Shown in pieces: positions 8,158 through 16,621 of a stretch of DNA of 22,076 bases. Source of the DNA: SIG299 sp051880375 (GTDB lineage Bacteria; Bacillota; Clostridia; Lachnospirales; Lachnospiraceae); the NCBI GenBank assembly GCA_051880375.1, contig JBJENV010000034.1:1-22076 (forward strand). The letters run 5' to 3'. Both the position numbers and the translations under genes were made by a program. Numbering within the stretch: the first letter of the stretch is position 1; every line of letters begins with the position of its first letter. Below the pieces are notes generated by a model that was not told the origin of the DNA, did no database searches, and saw nothing but the letters and a program-made list of their open reading frames with translations.

Positions 8158-9405
8158 GTGGAACATACGGTAATCAAACATACGGTGTTAAAGGAAAAAG
8201 AGGGAACCTACTATACGATTCCGTTTGAGGTTCCCGAACAGACAGAGTCGTTTGTGCTGACATATCAATATGAGAAGGTCAGTCAGGGACTGACGGGGAA
8301 AAGAGCCGATGCCTGCATCATTGATCTGGGTGTGATGGATTGTGACGGCAGATTCATCGGCTGGAGCGGAAGCGCAAGAAACAGCATTACGATAGGTGAA
8401 TTTTCTTCCACAAGCGGCTACTTCTGCGAACCGATCAAAGCAGGAGAATGGCAGATTATCATCGGAGCCTATAAGGTGAACGGTGAAAAGGTTGACGTTA
8501 CCTATGAAATTGAATTTAAAGAAAAGAGCACGAAGCTTTATTACGGAGACCTTCATGTCCATTCCACCGCATCCGACGGTGAATTCAGCGTTGCACAGCT
8601 TGCCGAACGGGCAAAGGCTGCCGGACTTGATTTCCTGGCGGTCGCGGATCACAATAATTTTTGTGAAAACTTTTCCTTACCGAGAGTTGCCGGACTTACG
8701 TTTCTTCCGGCTGTTGAGTGGACGCACTATAAGGGGCATATGAATTTTTTTGGCGTAAAAGCGCCGTTTGAAAACTCCTTTATAGCGAATACGAAGCAAG
8801 AAATGGAATGCCTGATTTCTCAGGCGAAGGCTCTTGGGGCAGTAGTTTCCGTCAACCATCCGTGCTGTGATATCTGTCCATATCTCTGGGACAATGAAGA
8901 AGCGTATGATATGATGGAAATCTGGAACGGTCCCATGAGGGAAGTAAACAGGAGAGCCATAGAAAAATGGACGGAACTGTTGAAGACGGGAAGAAAACTG
9001 CCTGCTGTCGGTGGCAGCGATTTTCACCGGAAATGCTCTCCGGTAAAGCTCGGACAGCCGGTGAACGGAGTTTACAGTTCGTCAGCTTCTTCCGAGGGAC
9101 TCTTGGAAGCAATTCGCTCGGGACATTTGTTTATCGCTTCCTCAAAAAAGGCGCCGGCGCTTTTACTTACCTGTGAAGGCAAAATGATGGGGGATACCGT
9201 AATTACAGACAAGGCTTTTGTCACGCTTACGATAACGGCAGAGAGACTGGGCGGCTGTTCTCTTTCTCTTGTCACAAAGAAAGGGGAAACCACGGTCGGA
9301 ACAGGCAGCACGGAGTTAGATAAGGAATGCGGTTTTGCTTATGTGAAGGCTGTTTCCAAAAACGGAACGGTAAGGGCAATTACCAATCCGATTTATTTTT
9401 CATAA
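8158..9405 (+). CDS. PHP-domain (CehA/McbA-like) metallohydrolase
   Basis: A 415-residue protein with a PHP metal-dependent hydrolase core. A beta-rich N-terminal domain (about 1-125) precedes GDLHVHSTASDGEFS (His133, His135, Asp140), FLAVADHNNF (Asp164, His165), PAVEWTH (Glu187), SVNHP (His234) and GGSDFH (Asp288, His290). These are the expected metal ligands of the family. The tail (about 330-415) looks like a second beta-sandwich. PHP enzymes are usually phosphoesterases, though CehA/McbA relatives hydrolyse other esters and carbamates. Translation starts at GTG 8158, 5 bp after the esterase stop, with GAGGT overlapping the end of that gene, so it is the last gene of a tightly coupled operon. 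The substrate is not predictable from sequence alone. Confidence 0.88.
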   Translation: MEHTVIKHTVLKEKEGTYYTIPFEVPEQTESFVLTYQYEKVSQGLTGKRADACIIDLGVMDCDGRFIGWSGSARNSITIGEFSSTSGYFCEPIKAGEWQIIIGAYKVNGEKVDVTYEIEFKEKSTKLYYGDLHVHSTASDGEFSVAQLAERAKAAGLDFLAVADHNNFCENFSLPRVAGLTFLPAVEWTHYKGHMNFFGVKAPFENSFIANTKQEMECLISQAKALGAVVSVNHPCCDICPYLWDNEEAYDMMEIWNGPMREVNRRAIEKWTELLKTGRKLPAVGGSDFHRKCSPVKLGQPVNGVYSSSASSEGLLEAIRSGHLFIASSKKAPALLLTCEGKMMGDTVITDKAFVTLTITAERLGGCSLSLVTKKGETTVGTGSTELDKECGFAYVKAVSKNGTVRAITNPIYFS

Positions 9406-9410
9406 TGAGA

Positions 9411-9440
9411 AAAGGGTCAGTTGGCTACAACGGACCCTTT
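9411..9440. terminator. hairpin terminator between convergent genes
   Basis: AAAGGGTC (9411-9418) pairs with GACCCTTT (9433-9440), an 8-bp perfect stem with a 14-base loop. It lies between the stop of the PHP gene (9405) and the stop of the leftward LUD gene (9449). The T-run is weak on both sides, with CTTTTCTC on the minus strand the better one. Confidence 0.7.
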
Positions 9441-9448
9441 CGCTTTGC

Positions 9449-10087
9449 TTAGTATCCTAACTCTTCTCCGACAAGAATTACTTTAATTCTTCCCGGAATT
9501 TTTGACTTTCTTGTGATAACGGTCTGACAGCACATGCAGGAGTCGTCCAGACAGTCCACACAGCGGCCGAACTTGGCGCAAGGCAGATTTAAGCCAAGAC
9601 GGACGGCATTCGGCGGAGCGGCTACGTTATGTACCCGCTTGATGGCAGAATCCAGGTCGGCAGCGACTTTATTCATTCCGGCAACGATGATAACGTTCTT
9701 CGGACCGGTAATTAAGCAGGCGACACGGTTGCCGAAGCCGTCGATGTTGACAAGCTGGCCGTCTAACGTAATTGCGTTGGTACTCATAAAGTAATAGTCA
9801 CAGCGGACAACGTCGGCGTAAAGGTCGGCGCGCTCCTCCGGTGTGACTGCGGCAGCACGGTCATAAACCGTGTAATCCGAGTGCTTTAATTCCTCAATCA
9901 GACCGATTTCCTGTAAGGTCATGGAACCACCCCAGGAAACGGAACAGCCGGGAGTTAAGAAGCGCTTTGCGGTCAGCAGGGCTTCTTCTTTTGTTTCACA
10001 GTAATAGCCTTCAATGCCGCGAAGATTAAATTTATCAATCAGACTGTCGGCAAGCGCCTCATAATATTGCTGTTTTGGTGCAGACAT
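9449..10087 (-). CDS. LUD-domain protein (lactate utilization/DUF162 family)
   Basis: A 212-residue LUD (DUF162) domain protein, related to LutC/YkgG of lactate oxidation. Family signatures are VSWGGSMTLQEIG (50-62), STNAITLDGQLVNIDGFGNR (102-121) and NVIIVAGMNKV (131-141). The C-terminal region is rich in cysteine: Cys170, 176, 179, 184, 186 and 187, in CAKFGRCVDCLDDSCMCC, which could bind metal or an Fe-S cluster. I start at 10087 because GGAG lies 10 bp upstream; the frame is open to an ATG at 10120 that lacks a ribosome binding site. No lutA or lutB gene is next to it, so a lactate role is not supported by context. It stands alone, divergent from the downstream operon. Confidence 0.88.
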   Translation of the reverse strand: MSAPKQQYYEALADSLIDKFNLRGIEGYYCETKEEALLTAKRFLTPGCSVSWGGSMTLQEIGLIEELKHSDYTVYDRAAAVTPEERADLYADVVRCDYYFMSTNAITLDGQLVNIDGFGNRVACLITGPKNVIIVAGMNKVAADLDSAIKRVHNVAAPPNAVRLGLNLPCAKFGRCVDCLDDSCMCCQTVITRKSKIPGRIKVILVGEELGY

Positions 10088-10268
10088 GGCAGGGTCACTC
10101 CTTTTCCTTTTTTCTCTCATTCTACTACATCACTCTAAGGCTTTCAAGCATTTTAGCCGAAACATAAAATGGAGACTAGAAATAAATTGCCGGATATATT
10201 ATACTAATAAAGTGATTAGAAAATTATACTGACAGGACAAAAAACTCCCGGAAGGGCAGGATGATAGA

Positions 10269-12050
10269 ATGAAAAAGTTAAACATTATCTTATTACTCGT
10301 TGCAATGATCAGTCTGGTGGGGCTTGGAGCAGTGCTTGTGCTTACAGGGAACGGCGGGGAAGAGGCCGACTCGGAATTAAAGCAGTATCAGGACGGCTAT
10401 GTGGAAAACACCGGACGGAATAAGGATATTATCGTAAAGGTAGCGGAAGAAATCGTAACAGAGCCGGACAACATTTATGACCTTGGTTTTCAGTCAGAGG
10501 TCCGCGCAGAGCTTGATGAGCTGATTGCAAAAAATATCTATGATGAAGACAGACCTCTTGTTGCGTATAATCCGTTCCGAACGAACGGGCAGTCGCTTTA
10601 CGTCTATTTTGAAACAGTGGAGCCATATGCAATTTCGTATTCCGTTCATGTGCCGGATTCTTCCATTCCGGACTTCGGGGGCAATGTCGTACCTGTGTCC
10701 ACGGAGACATCACAGGTGCATGAATTCCAGATTACCGGGTTACTTCCGGGAGAGGTCAATATGATTACGCTGCGCATGCTGGATGCGGACGGCGTGATGA
10801 CCATCAGACGTTTCTATTATCAGAACAATCACGAAGCAGCAGCTACGGAACTTTTTCTGAAAACCGAAACAGGCACAAAGCAGGTGGTGAATGAAGAGGA
10901 CGGCACGGTCAGTACGGTGCCTGCAAGCAAAGAAACGCTTTCGGACGGTTTATTTGTTGCGTTCCCAAAGAAAAACGAATTGAAACCGTATCTTCGGATG
11001 TATGACAACCATGGTGTACAGCGAGCAGAGATTCCGTTAAGGACGTATGGAACCAAACGTCTTCTTCTAAACGGTGACAGGATGTACTACCGCATTTCCG
11101 AGACGGAAATTGTGTGTGTGAACCGCTTAGGACAGGTGGAGCAGATATTTACTGCAAAGGGTTATACGTTCGGAGAAGATTATATACTTGATAAGAATCA
11201 GGATCTTTTGGTGATTGCAAGTGATAAAAATCAGACTTCGGTCAACGACTGCGTTATTTTAATCAATCATCAGACGGGTGAAGTTACCGAATTGTTTGAC
11301 CTGGGAGATTTATTACCGGATTATAAAAAACGGTGCGCAGAAAAAAACGGTGTGTTAGACTGGATTGGGCTGAATTCCATTGACTGGGAGGAAGGCAATC
11401 AGATTCTGCTGACGTCCGGAAAGACCGGAGTCATTATCAAAGTGCGCAGACTGTATAATGAGCCGCGGATTGCTTATCTGATTGGCGATAAGACCGAATT
11501 TGAGGATACTCCGTATGAGGAGCTGTTCCTGCGTGTGGACAATGAATTTGACATGCATGACGGCGTTAATATCGCATGCATGATGGAATACGATAAAATC
11601 AGGGAGTCCAGGCAGTATATCTATTTACTAAACAATAATAAGGATGCGGAATACGGTAAAAAGGAAGAACCGGTATCGTATTATTACCGTTATCTTGTAG
11701 ACGAGGCGGAGTTCGGCGTGCGTCTGATGGACAGCATTGTACTGAGCGGTGTTGCAGAGGACGGAAGTGTGCAGTGGTATCAGGAGCATCTTGTTGCAAA
11801 CGGAGATTTGAAGGCAGAGTTTTACGAATATGACAGCGAATTTAATCTGATTACGAAGTTTACTTACCGTGAGCCGAAGGTAGAATATACGGAGGAAGAA
11901 CTGGAATATATCGAAGACCATCCGCTTCCGGACGGCACGGTACTGTTTTTGCGTGTCATGAAATATGATTTTTATGACTACTTCTTTATGAAGCAGCCGA
12001 CCATCGTTGTTCCGGCGGCAAGGAAAGAAGAAAGTGAAAGTAAGGAGTAA
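10269..12050 (+). CDS. arylsulfotransferase (ASST)-fold protein, likely catalytically degenerate
   Basis: A 593-residue protein with an N-terminal membrane anchor or signal (MKK, then hydrophobic residues 5-27, no lipobox Cys) and an extracellular part resembling aryl-sulfate sulfotransferases. An N-terminal beta domain (about 60-185) is followed by a propeller-like region. The stretch from about 300 to 410 lines up with the family around LLVIASDK, CVILINHQTGEV, DWIGLNSIDW and GVIIKV. Key residues differ: the family HHD is GED (302-304), WLHxN is WIGLN (365-369), and the SSRHQ segment is TSGKTG (382-387). Only a later MHD (His430) may keep a catalytic histidine. Sulfotransferase activity is therefore doubtful, and a binding or structural role is possible. 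The gene ends 1 bp before topB, whose ribosome binding site overlaps its last codons. Confidence 0.72.
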   Translation: MKKLNIILLLVAMISLVGLGAVLVLTGNGGEEADSELKQYQDGYVENTGRNKDIIVKVAEEIVTEPDNIYDLGFQSEVRAELDELIAKNIYDEDRPLVAYNPFRTNGQSLYVYFETVEPYAISYSVHVPDSSIPDFGGNVVPVSTETSQVHEFQITGLLPGEVNMITLRMLDADGVMTIRRFYYQNNHEAAATELFLKTETGTKQVVNEEDGTVSTVPASKETLSDGLFVAFPKKNELKPYLRMYDNHGVQRAEIPLRTYGTKRLLLNGDRMYYRISETEIVCVNRLGQVEQIFTAKGYTFGEDYILDKNQDLLVIASDKNQTSVNDCVILINHQTGEVTELFDLGDLLPDYKKRCAEKNGVLDWIGLNSIDWEEGNQILLTSGKTGVIIKVRRLYNEPRIAYLIGDKTEFEDTPYEELFLRVDNEFDMHDGVNIACMMEYDKIRESRQYIYLLNNNKDAEYGKKEEPVSYYYRYLVDEAEFGVRLMDSIVLSGVAEDGSVQWYQEHLVANGDLKAEFYEYDSEFNLITKFTYREPKVEYTEEELEYIEDHPLPDGTVLFLRVMKYDFYDYFFMKQPTIVVPAARKEESESKE

Positions 12051-12051
12051 C

Positions 12052-14127
12052 ATGGGAAAAAAGTTATTTATTGCAGAAAAACCAAGTGTGGCGCAGGAGT
12101 TTGCCAAGGCGCTGAAGCAGAATTTTGCAAGAAGGGACGGCTATCAGGAATCTGCGGAAAGCGTAGTGACATGGTGTGTCGGACATCTGGTAACGATGAG
12201 CTATCCGGAAGCCTATGATCCAGCATTAAAAAAATGGGCAGTGGAAACACTGCCGTTTTTGCCGAAGGAATATAAGTATGAGCTGATACCCTCCGTGGAA
12301 AAGCAGTTTGGCATTGTAAAGTCACAGCTGTTACGGGAGGATGTGGACTGCATTTATATCTGTACCGACTCCGGGCGGGAGGGAGAATATATTTACCGTC
12401 TGGTGGATGATATGGCAGGCGTGCCAAAAAATAAGGAACGCCGCAGAGTGTGGATTGATTCTCAGACCGAGGAGGAAATTCTTCGGGGCATTCGGGAAGC
12501 AAAAACATGGGATGCGTATGATAACCTTTCGGCGTCCGCTTATCTTCGGGCGAAGGAAGACTATTTGATGGGCATCAACTTTTCCCGGATTCTTACTCTA
12601 AAGTACGGTTATACGGTGCGAAGCCTCATGAAGTCCGATAAAAATCAGGTGATTTCGGTCGGGCGCGTGATGACCTGTGTGCTTGGCATGGTAGTGCGCA
12701 GAGAACGGGAAATCCGAAGCTTTGTCAAAACTCCGTTTTATCGGGTGGTCGCAAATGTGCGTGTCAGTGAGGAAACGCAGAAAACCTTTGAGGCAGAGTT
12801 CCGTGCGGTAGAGGGAAGCAGGTATTTCAATCATCCGATGATGTATAAGGATAACGGCTTCCGTGAGGAAAAGGATGCAAAGCAGCTCATTGCGGAGCTT
12901 TCCGGAAAGTCTGCCAGGGTACATAAGGTGGAGCGAAAGAAGGAAAATAAAAATGCCCCGCTTTTGTTTAATCTCGCCGAACTTCAGAACGAGTGCTCCA
13001 GACTGTTTAAAATCAGTCCGGATGAAACATTGAAAATCACGCAGGAGCTTTACGAAAAAAAGCTGGTCACCTATCCGAGAACCGATGCGAGAGTTCTTTC
13101 TACAGCTGTAGCAAAAGAAATTGCAAAGAATATCGGAGGTCTTAAAAATTTTGCTCCGGTGGCGGAGTATGCTGCGGAAATTCTGGAAGGAAAGAAGTAT
13201 GTCGGAATTGCAAAGAGCCGCTATGTCAATGACAAGCAGATTACAGACCACTATGCGATTATTCCGACCGGGCAGGGACTTCCGGCACTGAAAAACGTGT
13301 CGCATACGGCGGGAAGGGTGTACGAACTGATTGCCAGACGGTTTTTAAGTATTTTCTATCCGCCTGCGGTGTATCAGAAGGTATCGTTAGAGCTTCTCAT
13401 CGGAGAGGAGCATTTCTTTGCCGGCTTCAAGGTACTGTTAGAAGAAGGCTATTATAAGGTGGCAGGCAATCCGGCGAAGAAGCGGCAGGAGGCAAAGAAC
13501 GCAGAAGCAAAGAATGACATGGGTGCTGTAAAGACGGATACAAAGGATGAAGACGGCGCGAAGGAAGCAGAGGCCGGTCTGGAGGATACGGAATTCGGCA
13601 TGGATATGCTGGAACTGTTCCGGTCAATGAAGGCAGGACTGGTGCTTCCGGTGGCAGGCTATGACATCAGGGAGGGAGAAACCTCACCGCCGAAGCGCTA
13701 CAATTCCGGTTCATTGATTCTGGCAATGGAAAATGCCGGACAGTTTATTGAGGACGAAGAGCTGCGTGCACAGATTAAGGGAAGCGGTATCGGAACGAGT
13801 GCAACACGTGCGGAAATTTTGAATAAGCTGATTAAGATTACGTATCTGAATCTGAATAAAAAGACGCAGATTATCACACCGACATTGCTCGGTGAAGTCA
13901 TTTACGAAGTGGTTTCCGGTTCGATTAAGTCGCTGCTCAATGCAGAACTGACTGCCAGCTGGGAAAAGGGGCTGACTTATGTTGCCGAAGGCACGATTAC
14001 GCCGGAGGAATATATGCAGAAGCTCGAGGGCTTTGTACAGAGAATGACGGACGGCGTTAAGGGCTTAAATAACCAGAGCATGCTCGGACGGGCGTATGCG
14101 GAGGCAGCGCAGTACTATAAAAAGTAG
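12052..14127 (+). CDS. topB: DNA topoisomerase III (type IA)
   Basis: A 691-residue type IA topoisomerase that relaxes and decatenates DNA through a 5'-phosphotyrosine intermediate. The Toprim domain opens with KLFIAEKPSVAQEFAKAL and carries TDSGREGEYIYR (Asp106, Glu110, Glu112). The active-site tyrosine is Tyr341 in LVTYPRTDARVLS. SVGRVMTCVLGMVVRRE and GIGTSATRAEIL are further family landmarks. A charged low-complexity insert (about residues 483-524) interrupts the C-terminal half. No zinc-finger tail is seen. I start at ATG 12052 (MGKKLFIAEK) with AAGGAG just upstream; the open frame runs 15 codons further into the preceding gene. It overlaps the regulatory end of that gene and is followed by a GlmU-like gene. 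Confidence 0.94.
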   Translation: MGKKLFIAEKPSVAQEFAKALKQNFARRDGYQESAESVVTWCVGHLVTMSYPEAYDPALKKWAVETLPFLPKEYKYELIPSVEKQFGIVKSQLLREDVDCIYICTDSGREGEYIYRLVDDMAGVPKNKERRRVWIDSQTEEEILRGIREAKTWDAYDNLSASAYLRAKEDYLMGINFSRILTLKYGYTVRSLMKSDKNQVISVGRVMTCVLGMVVRREREIRSFVKTPFYRVVANVRVSEETQKTFEAEFRAVEGSRYFNHPMMYKDNGFREEKDAKQLIAELSGKSARVHKVERKKENKNAPLLFNLAELQNECSRLFKISPDETLKITQELYEKKLVTYPRTDARVLSTAVAKEIAKNIGGLKNFAPVAEYAAEILEGKKYVGIAKSRYVNDKQITDHYAIIPTGQGLPALKNVSHTAGRVYELIARRFLSIFYPPAVYQKVSLELLIGEEHFFAGFKVLLEEGYYKVAGNPAKKRQEAKNAEAKNDMGAVKTDTKDEDGAKEAEAGLEDTEFGMDMLELFRSMKAGLVLPVAGYDIREGETSPPKRYNSGSLILAMENAGQFIEDEELRAQIKGSGIGTSATRAEILNKLIKITYLNLNKKTQIITPTLLGEVIYEVVSGSIKSLLNAELTASWEKGLTYVAEGTITPEEYMQKLEGFVQRMTDGVKGLNNQSMLGRAYAEAAQYYKK

Positions 14128-14146
14128 AAAGGTGGTTGTTTACAGA

Positions 14147-14815
14147 ATGGAAGAGTATAAAATTTTGGAACTGTTTGATTTAAGCCAGACAATGGCGGCA
14201 GAATTGCTCCGGCAGTATGAGTATCCGTGGGAGGCATTGCCGCAGATTGGAAGCTTTATTTTAAAGCTTGGTGCGACGCTTTCTTTGGAAGAATATGAAA
14301 AGGTAGGGGAAGATATCTGGGTTCACAAAACAGCGACGGTTGCTCCGACCGCTTATCTTCACGGACCGGCAATTATCGGTGCAGGTGCGGAAATCAGGCA
14401 CTGCGCGTTTATCCGCGGCAATGCCATCGTAGGAGAGGGTGCGGTCGTCGGAAATTCCACGGAGCTAAAAAACGTGATTTTGTTCAATAAGGTACAGGTG
14501 CCGCATTACAATTACGTCGGCGATTCGATATTAGGTTACCGTTCTCACATGGGCGCCGGTTCCATTACTTCCAATGTGAAGTCGGATAAGACGCTTGTAG
14601 TGGTGAAAAACGGAGAAGAGAAGTGCGAAACCGGCTTAAAGAAAATGGGTGCTATTCTTGGTGATTATGTTGAGGTTGGCTGTGGCTCCGTTTTAAATCC
14701 GGGAACCGTCATCGGGAAAAACAGCAATATCTATCCGCTTTCCTCGGTCAGAGGTTGTGTTCCGACAGGTTCTATTTATAAAAAGGCGGGAGAGATAGCG
14801 GAAAAAAACAGATAA
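14147..14815 (+). CDS. left-handed beta-helix nucleotidyltransferase-like protein (GlmU C-terminal type)
   Basis: A 222-residue protein made mostly of hexapeptide repeats (about 58-205), forming a left-handed parallel beta-helix as in GlmU and other sugar-nucleotide acyltransferases. Typical segments are IWVHKTATVAPTAYLHGPAI, IGAGAEIRHCAFIRGNAIVG, STELKNVILF, HYNYVGDSILG, SHMGAGSITSNVKSDK and CGSVLNPGTVIGKNSNIYPL. The N-terminal nucleotidyltransferase domain of full GlmU is missing, so it cannot make UDP-GlcNAc alone; database entries for such proteins are often called UDP-GlcNAc pyrophosphorylase. The start at ATG 14147 follows AAAGGTGG at 14128-14135; 17 further codons are open upstream but overlap topB. 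It probably shares the topB transcript. The acyl donor and acceptor are unknown. Confidence 0.8.
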   Translation: MEEYKILELFDLSQTMAAELLRQYEYPWEALPQIGSFILKLGATLSLEEYEKVGEDIWVHKTATVAPTAYLHGPAIIGAGAEIRHCAFIRGNAIVGEGAVVGNSTELKNVILFNKVQVPHYNYVGDSILGYRSHMGAGSITSNVKSDKTLVVVKNGEEKCETGLKKMGAILGDYVEVGCGSVLNPGTVIGKNSNIYPLSSVRGCVPTGSIYKKAGEIAEKNR

Positions 14816-14891
14816 ATGTACTAAAAATACCATTTTAGACAAAAATGCTGTCTGATACATGCAAACTGTTTTGGGAAAGGAAGCGGAAAAG

Positions 14892-16562
14892 ATGCAGGAA
14901 ATACTACCGATTGCTTATGGAGTGATAATGATTATCAGTATGGGCTTTCTATTGCTGTTAGCCTGGCAAAAGCCGGGGAGGGAACAACAAATCATGCAGT
15001 GGGTGGCCACATACATTATGATAATGATGCTGGGATATTGGATTCGAAGTGAAGCCGATACCATCGGCGAGCTGATTACTGCCCAGCGATTGATTTATCT
15101 GGCCGGCTGTTTTTTGTATTATTATATGTTCCTGTTCTTTTTAAAGTATTGTCATGTGGACATACCGGTAAGATGTCAGCATATCCTGGGCATTATGAGT
15201 TGTATCCTGATGCTGCTTACCGTTACATTTGACAGACACAATCTGTTGTACCGTAGCTATGAGGCAAAGATGCAGGACGGTGTCTATTATCTGGATAAGG
15301 AATATGGTCCGCTTCATACTATCTACATTCTGACCATGGGGCTTTACCTTCTGGCGATGTTTGTCATTACTGTCCGCTATCTCGGAAAGAGCAGCGGGCA
15401 CAGAAGAATGCAGGGTGTACTTTTGCTTTTTGTAGTATTGTGCCCTACAGTGGCTTATGCGGCGGAAAAGATTCTTGATCTCCCCTATGATTTGATACCG
15501 TTCGGAGTACTGCTGGGCGAACTGCTGATGATGTATCTGATGTATATAGATAAATTGTATGACTTTAATGACACAGCTCGCGAAATGGTATATTCCGGCG
15601 CAGATATGGCGCTGATTGCCGTAGATACCTATGGCAGATATAAAGGCTGTAATTCTCTTGCACTGAAAATTTTTCCGGAACTTTTGTATGCAGTCACAGA
15701 TATGGAGGCAGCAGCAGCTTCCGATAAATTAAGTCCCATGCTCTCAGGCACATTAAAGGAACTGAACTATCAGGGAAAAATATATGAGGTGGAACAAAAG
15801 GAAGTACTGAACAAAAAGAAAAATGTCGGTACCGTTATATGGCTGACAGATGTTACCGAGCAGCGGGAGCACTTAAAATTTCTTGAGAATTATCAGCAGA
15901 AGTTGGAATCGGAGGTAGAGCGCAAAACAGAACACATCCAATCTCTTCAGGAAAAGATGCTGTTAGGTCTGGCGGATATCATAGAAAACCGCGATAACAA
16001 TACCGGCGGTCATGTGAAGAGAACCCGCGATGTTGTCGATATTCTTGTCAATACAATAAAGGAAAGTTCCGATATACAGGTGTCGGAGTATTTTTGCAAG
16101 TCGGTTGTGCGCGCAGCATCCATGCATGACATAGGAAAAATCAACATTGATGACAGAATTTTAAGAAAGCCGGGAAAATTTACGGAGGAAGAATTTACTA
16201 TTATGAAAGGACATTCTGTGAAGAGTGAAGAAATCGTCACAGCGGTCTTAGATGGTATTGAAGACCCTGAATTTGTGCAGATTGCCCGGAATATAGCCCG
16301 CTATCATCATGAAAGGTGGGATGGAAGCGGATACCCGGATCATCTTTGCGGAGAGCAGATACCGTTAGAAGCCAGAATTATGGCGCTCGCCGATGTGTAT
16401 GATGCACTGGTGAGCGAACGCTGCTATAAGAAACCAATGTCCTTTGCACAGGCCGGTGAAATTATAGTAACTTCCATGGGAAAGCATTTTGACCCTCGGT
16501 TAAACGATGTTTTCTTAACATGCAGACCTCGTCTGGAAGCATATTATAGCAGCCAGAGCTGA
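14892..16562 (+). CDS. 7TM receptor with HD-GYP c-di-GMP phosphodiesterase domain
   Basis: A 556-residue membrane signalling protein. Residues 1 to about 215 hold about seven hydrophobic helices like the 7TM sensor region of histidine kinases. A PAS-like section (about 220-320, ending TVIWLTDVTEQREH) and a coiled coil (about 320-355) follow. The HD-GYP domain has GGHVKRT (His374), HDIGK (His412, Asp413), MKGHSVKSEEI, ARYHHERWDGSGYPD (Gly480-Tyr481-Pro482) and LADVYDAL, so the catalytic set looks intact. The expected reaction is hydrolysis of cyclic di-GMP. I start at 14892 because AAGGA lies 10 bp upstream; an ATG at 14859 in frame has no ribosome binding site. It is preceded by 76 bp without a clear promoter. 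The sensed signal is unknown. Confidence 0.9.
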   Translation: MQEILPIAYGVIMIISMGFLLLLAWQKPGREQQIMQWVATYIMIMMLGYWIRSEADTIGELITAQRLIYLAGCFLYYYMFLFFLKYCHVDIPVRCQHILGIMSCILMLLTVTFDRHNLLYRSYEAKMQDGVYYLDKEYGPLHTIYILTMGLYLLAMFVITVRYLGKSSGHRRMQGVLLLFVVLCPTVAYAAEKILDLPYDLIPFGVLLGELLMMYLMYIDKLYDFNDTAREMVYSGADMALIAVDTYGRYKGCNSLALKIFPELLYAVTDMEAAAASDKLSPMLSGTLKELNYQGKIYEVEQKEVLNKKKNVGTVIWLTDVTEQREHLKFLENYQQKLESEVERKTEHIQSLQEKMLLGLADIIENRDNNTGGHVKRTRDVVDILVNTIKESSDIQVSEYFCKSVVRAASMHDIGKINIDDRILRKPGKFTEEEFTIMKGHSVKSEEIVTAVLDGIEDPEFVQIARNIARYHHERWDGSGYPDHLCGEQIPLEARIMALADVYDALVSERCYKKPMSFAQAGEIIVTSMGKHFDPRLNDVFLTCRPRLEAYYSSQS

Positions 16563-16569
16563 TACAAAG

Positions 16570-16607
16570 AACAGTTGGGTTCCCTTTTGGAAATCCAACT
16601 GTTTTCT
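16570..16607. terminator. bidirectional hairpin terminator
   Basis: AACAGTTGG (16570-16578) pairs perfectly with CCAACTGTT (16595-16603), followed by TTCT on the + strand. Inside the loop TTCC and GGAA can extend the pairing. It lies between the HD-GYP stop (16562) and the stop of the leftward DUF5808 gene (16622). Confidence 0.82.
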
Positions 16608-16621
16608 ATTGAACGGATACT

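Noticed and set aside
10187..10230. TATACT boxes (and TATAAT on the minus strand) between the LUD gene and the ASST-like gene
   Set aside because: They look like -10 elements in both directions, but none has a matching -35 box at normal spacing, so no promoter was listed.
12598..13305. 235-codon leftward frame
   Set aside because: It is antisense to topB and spans its catalytic tyrosine region; Cys/Ser-rich composition is typical of an antisense shadow.
14835..14855. Small inverted repeat TAGACA/TGTCTG before the HD-GYP gene
   Set aside because: A short stem with no T-run and no match to a known riboswitch; it could be chance.
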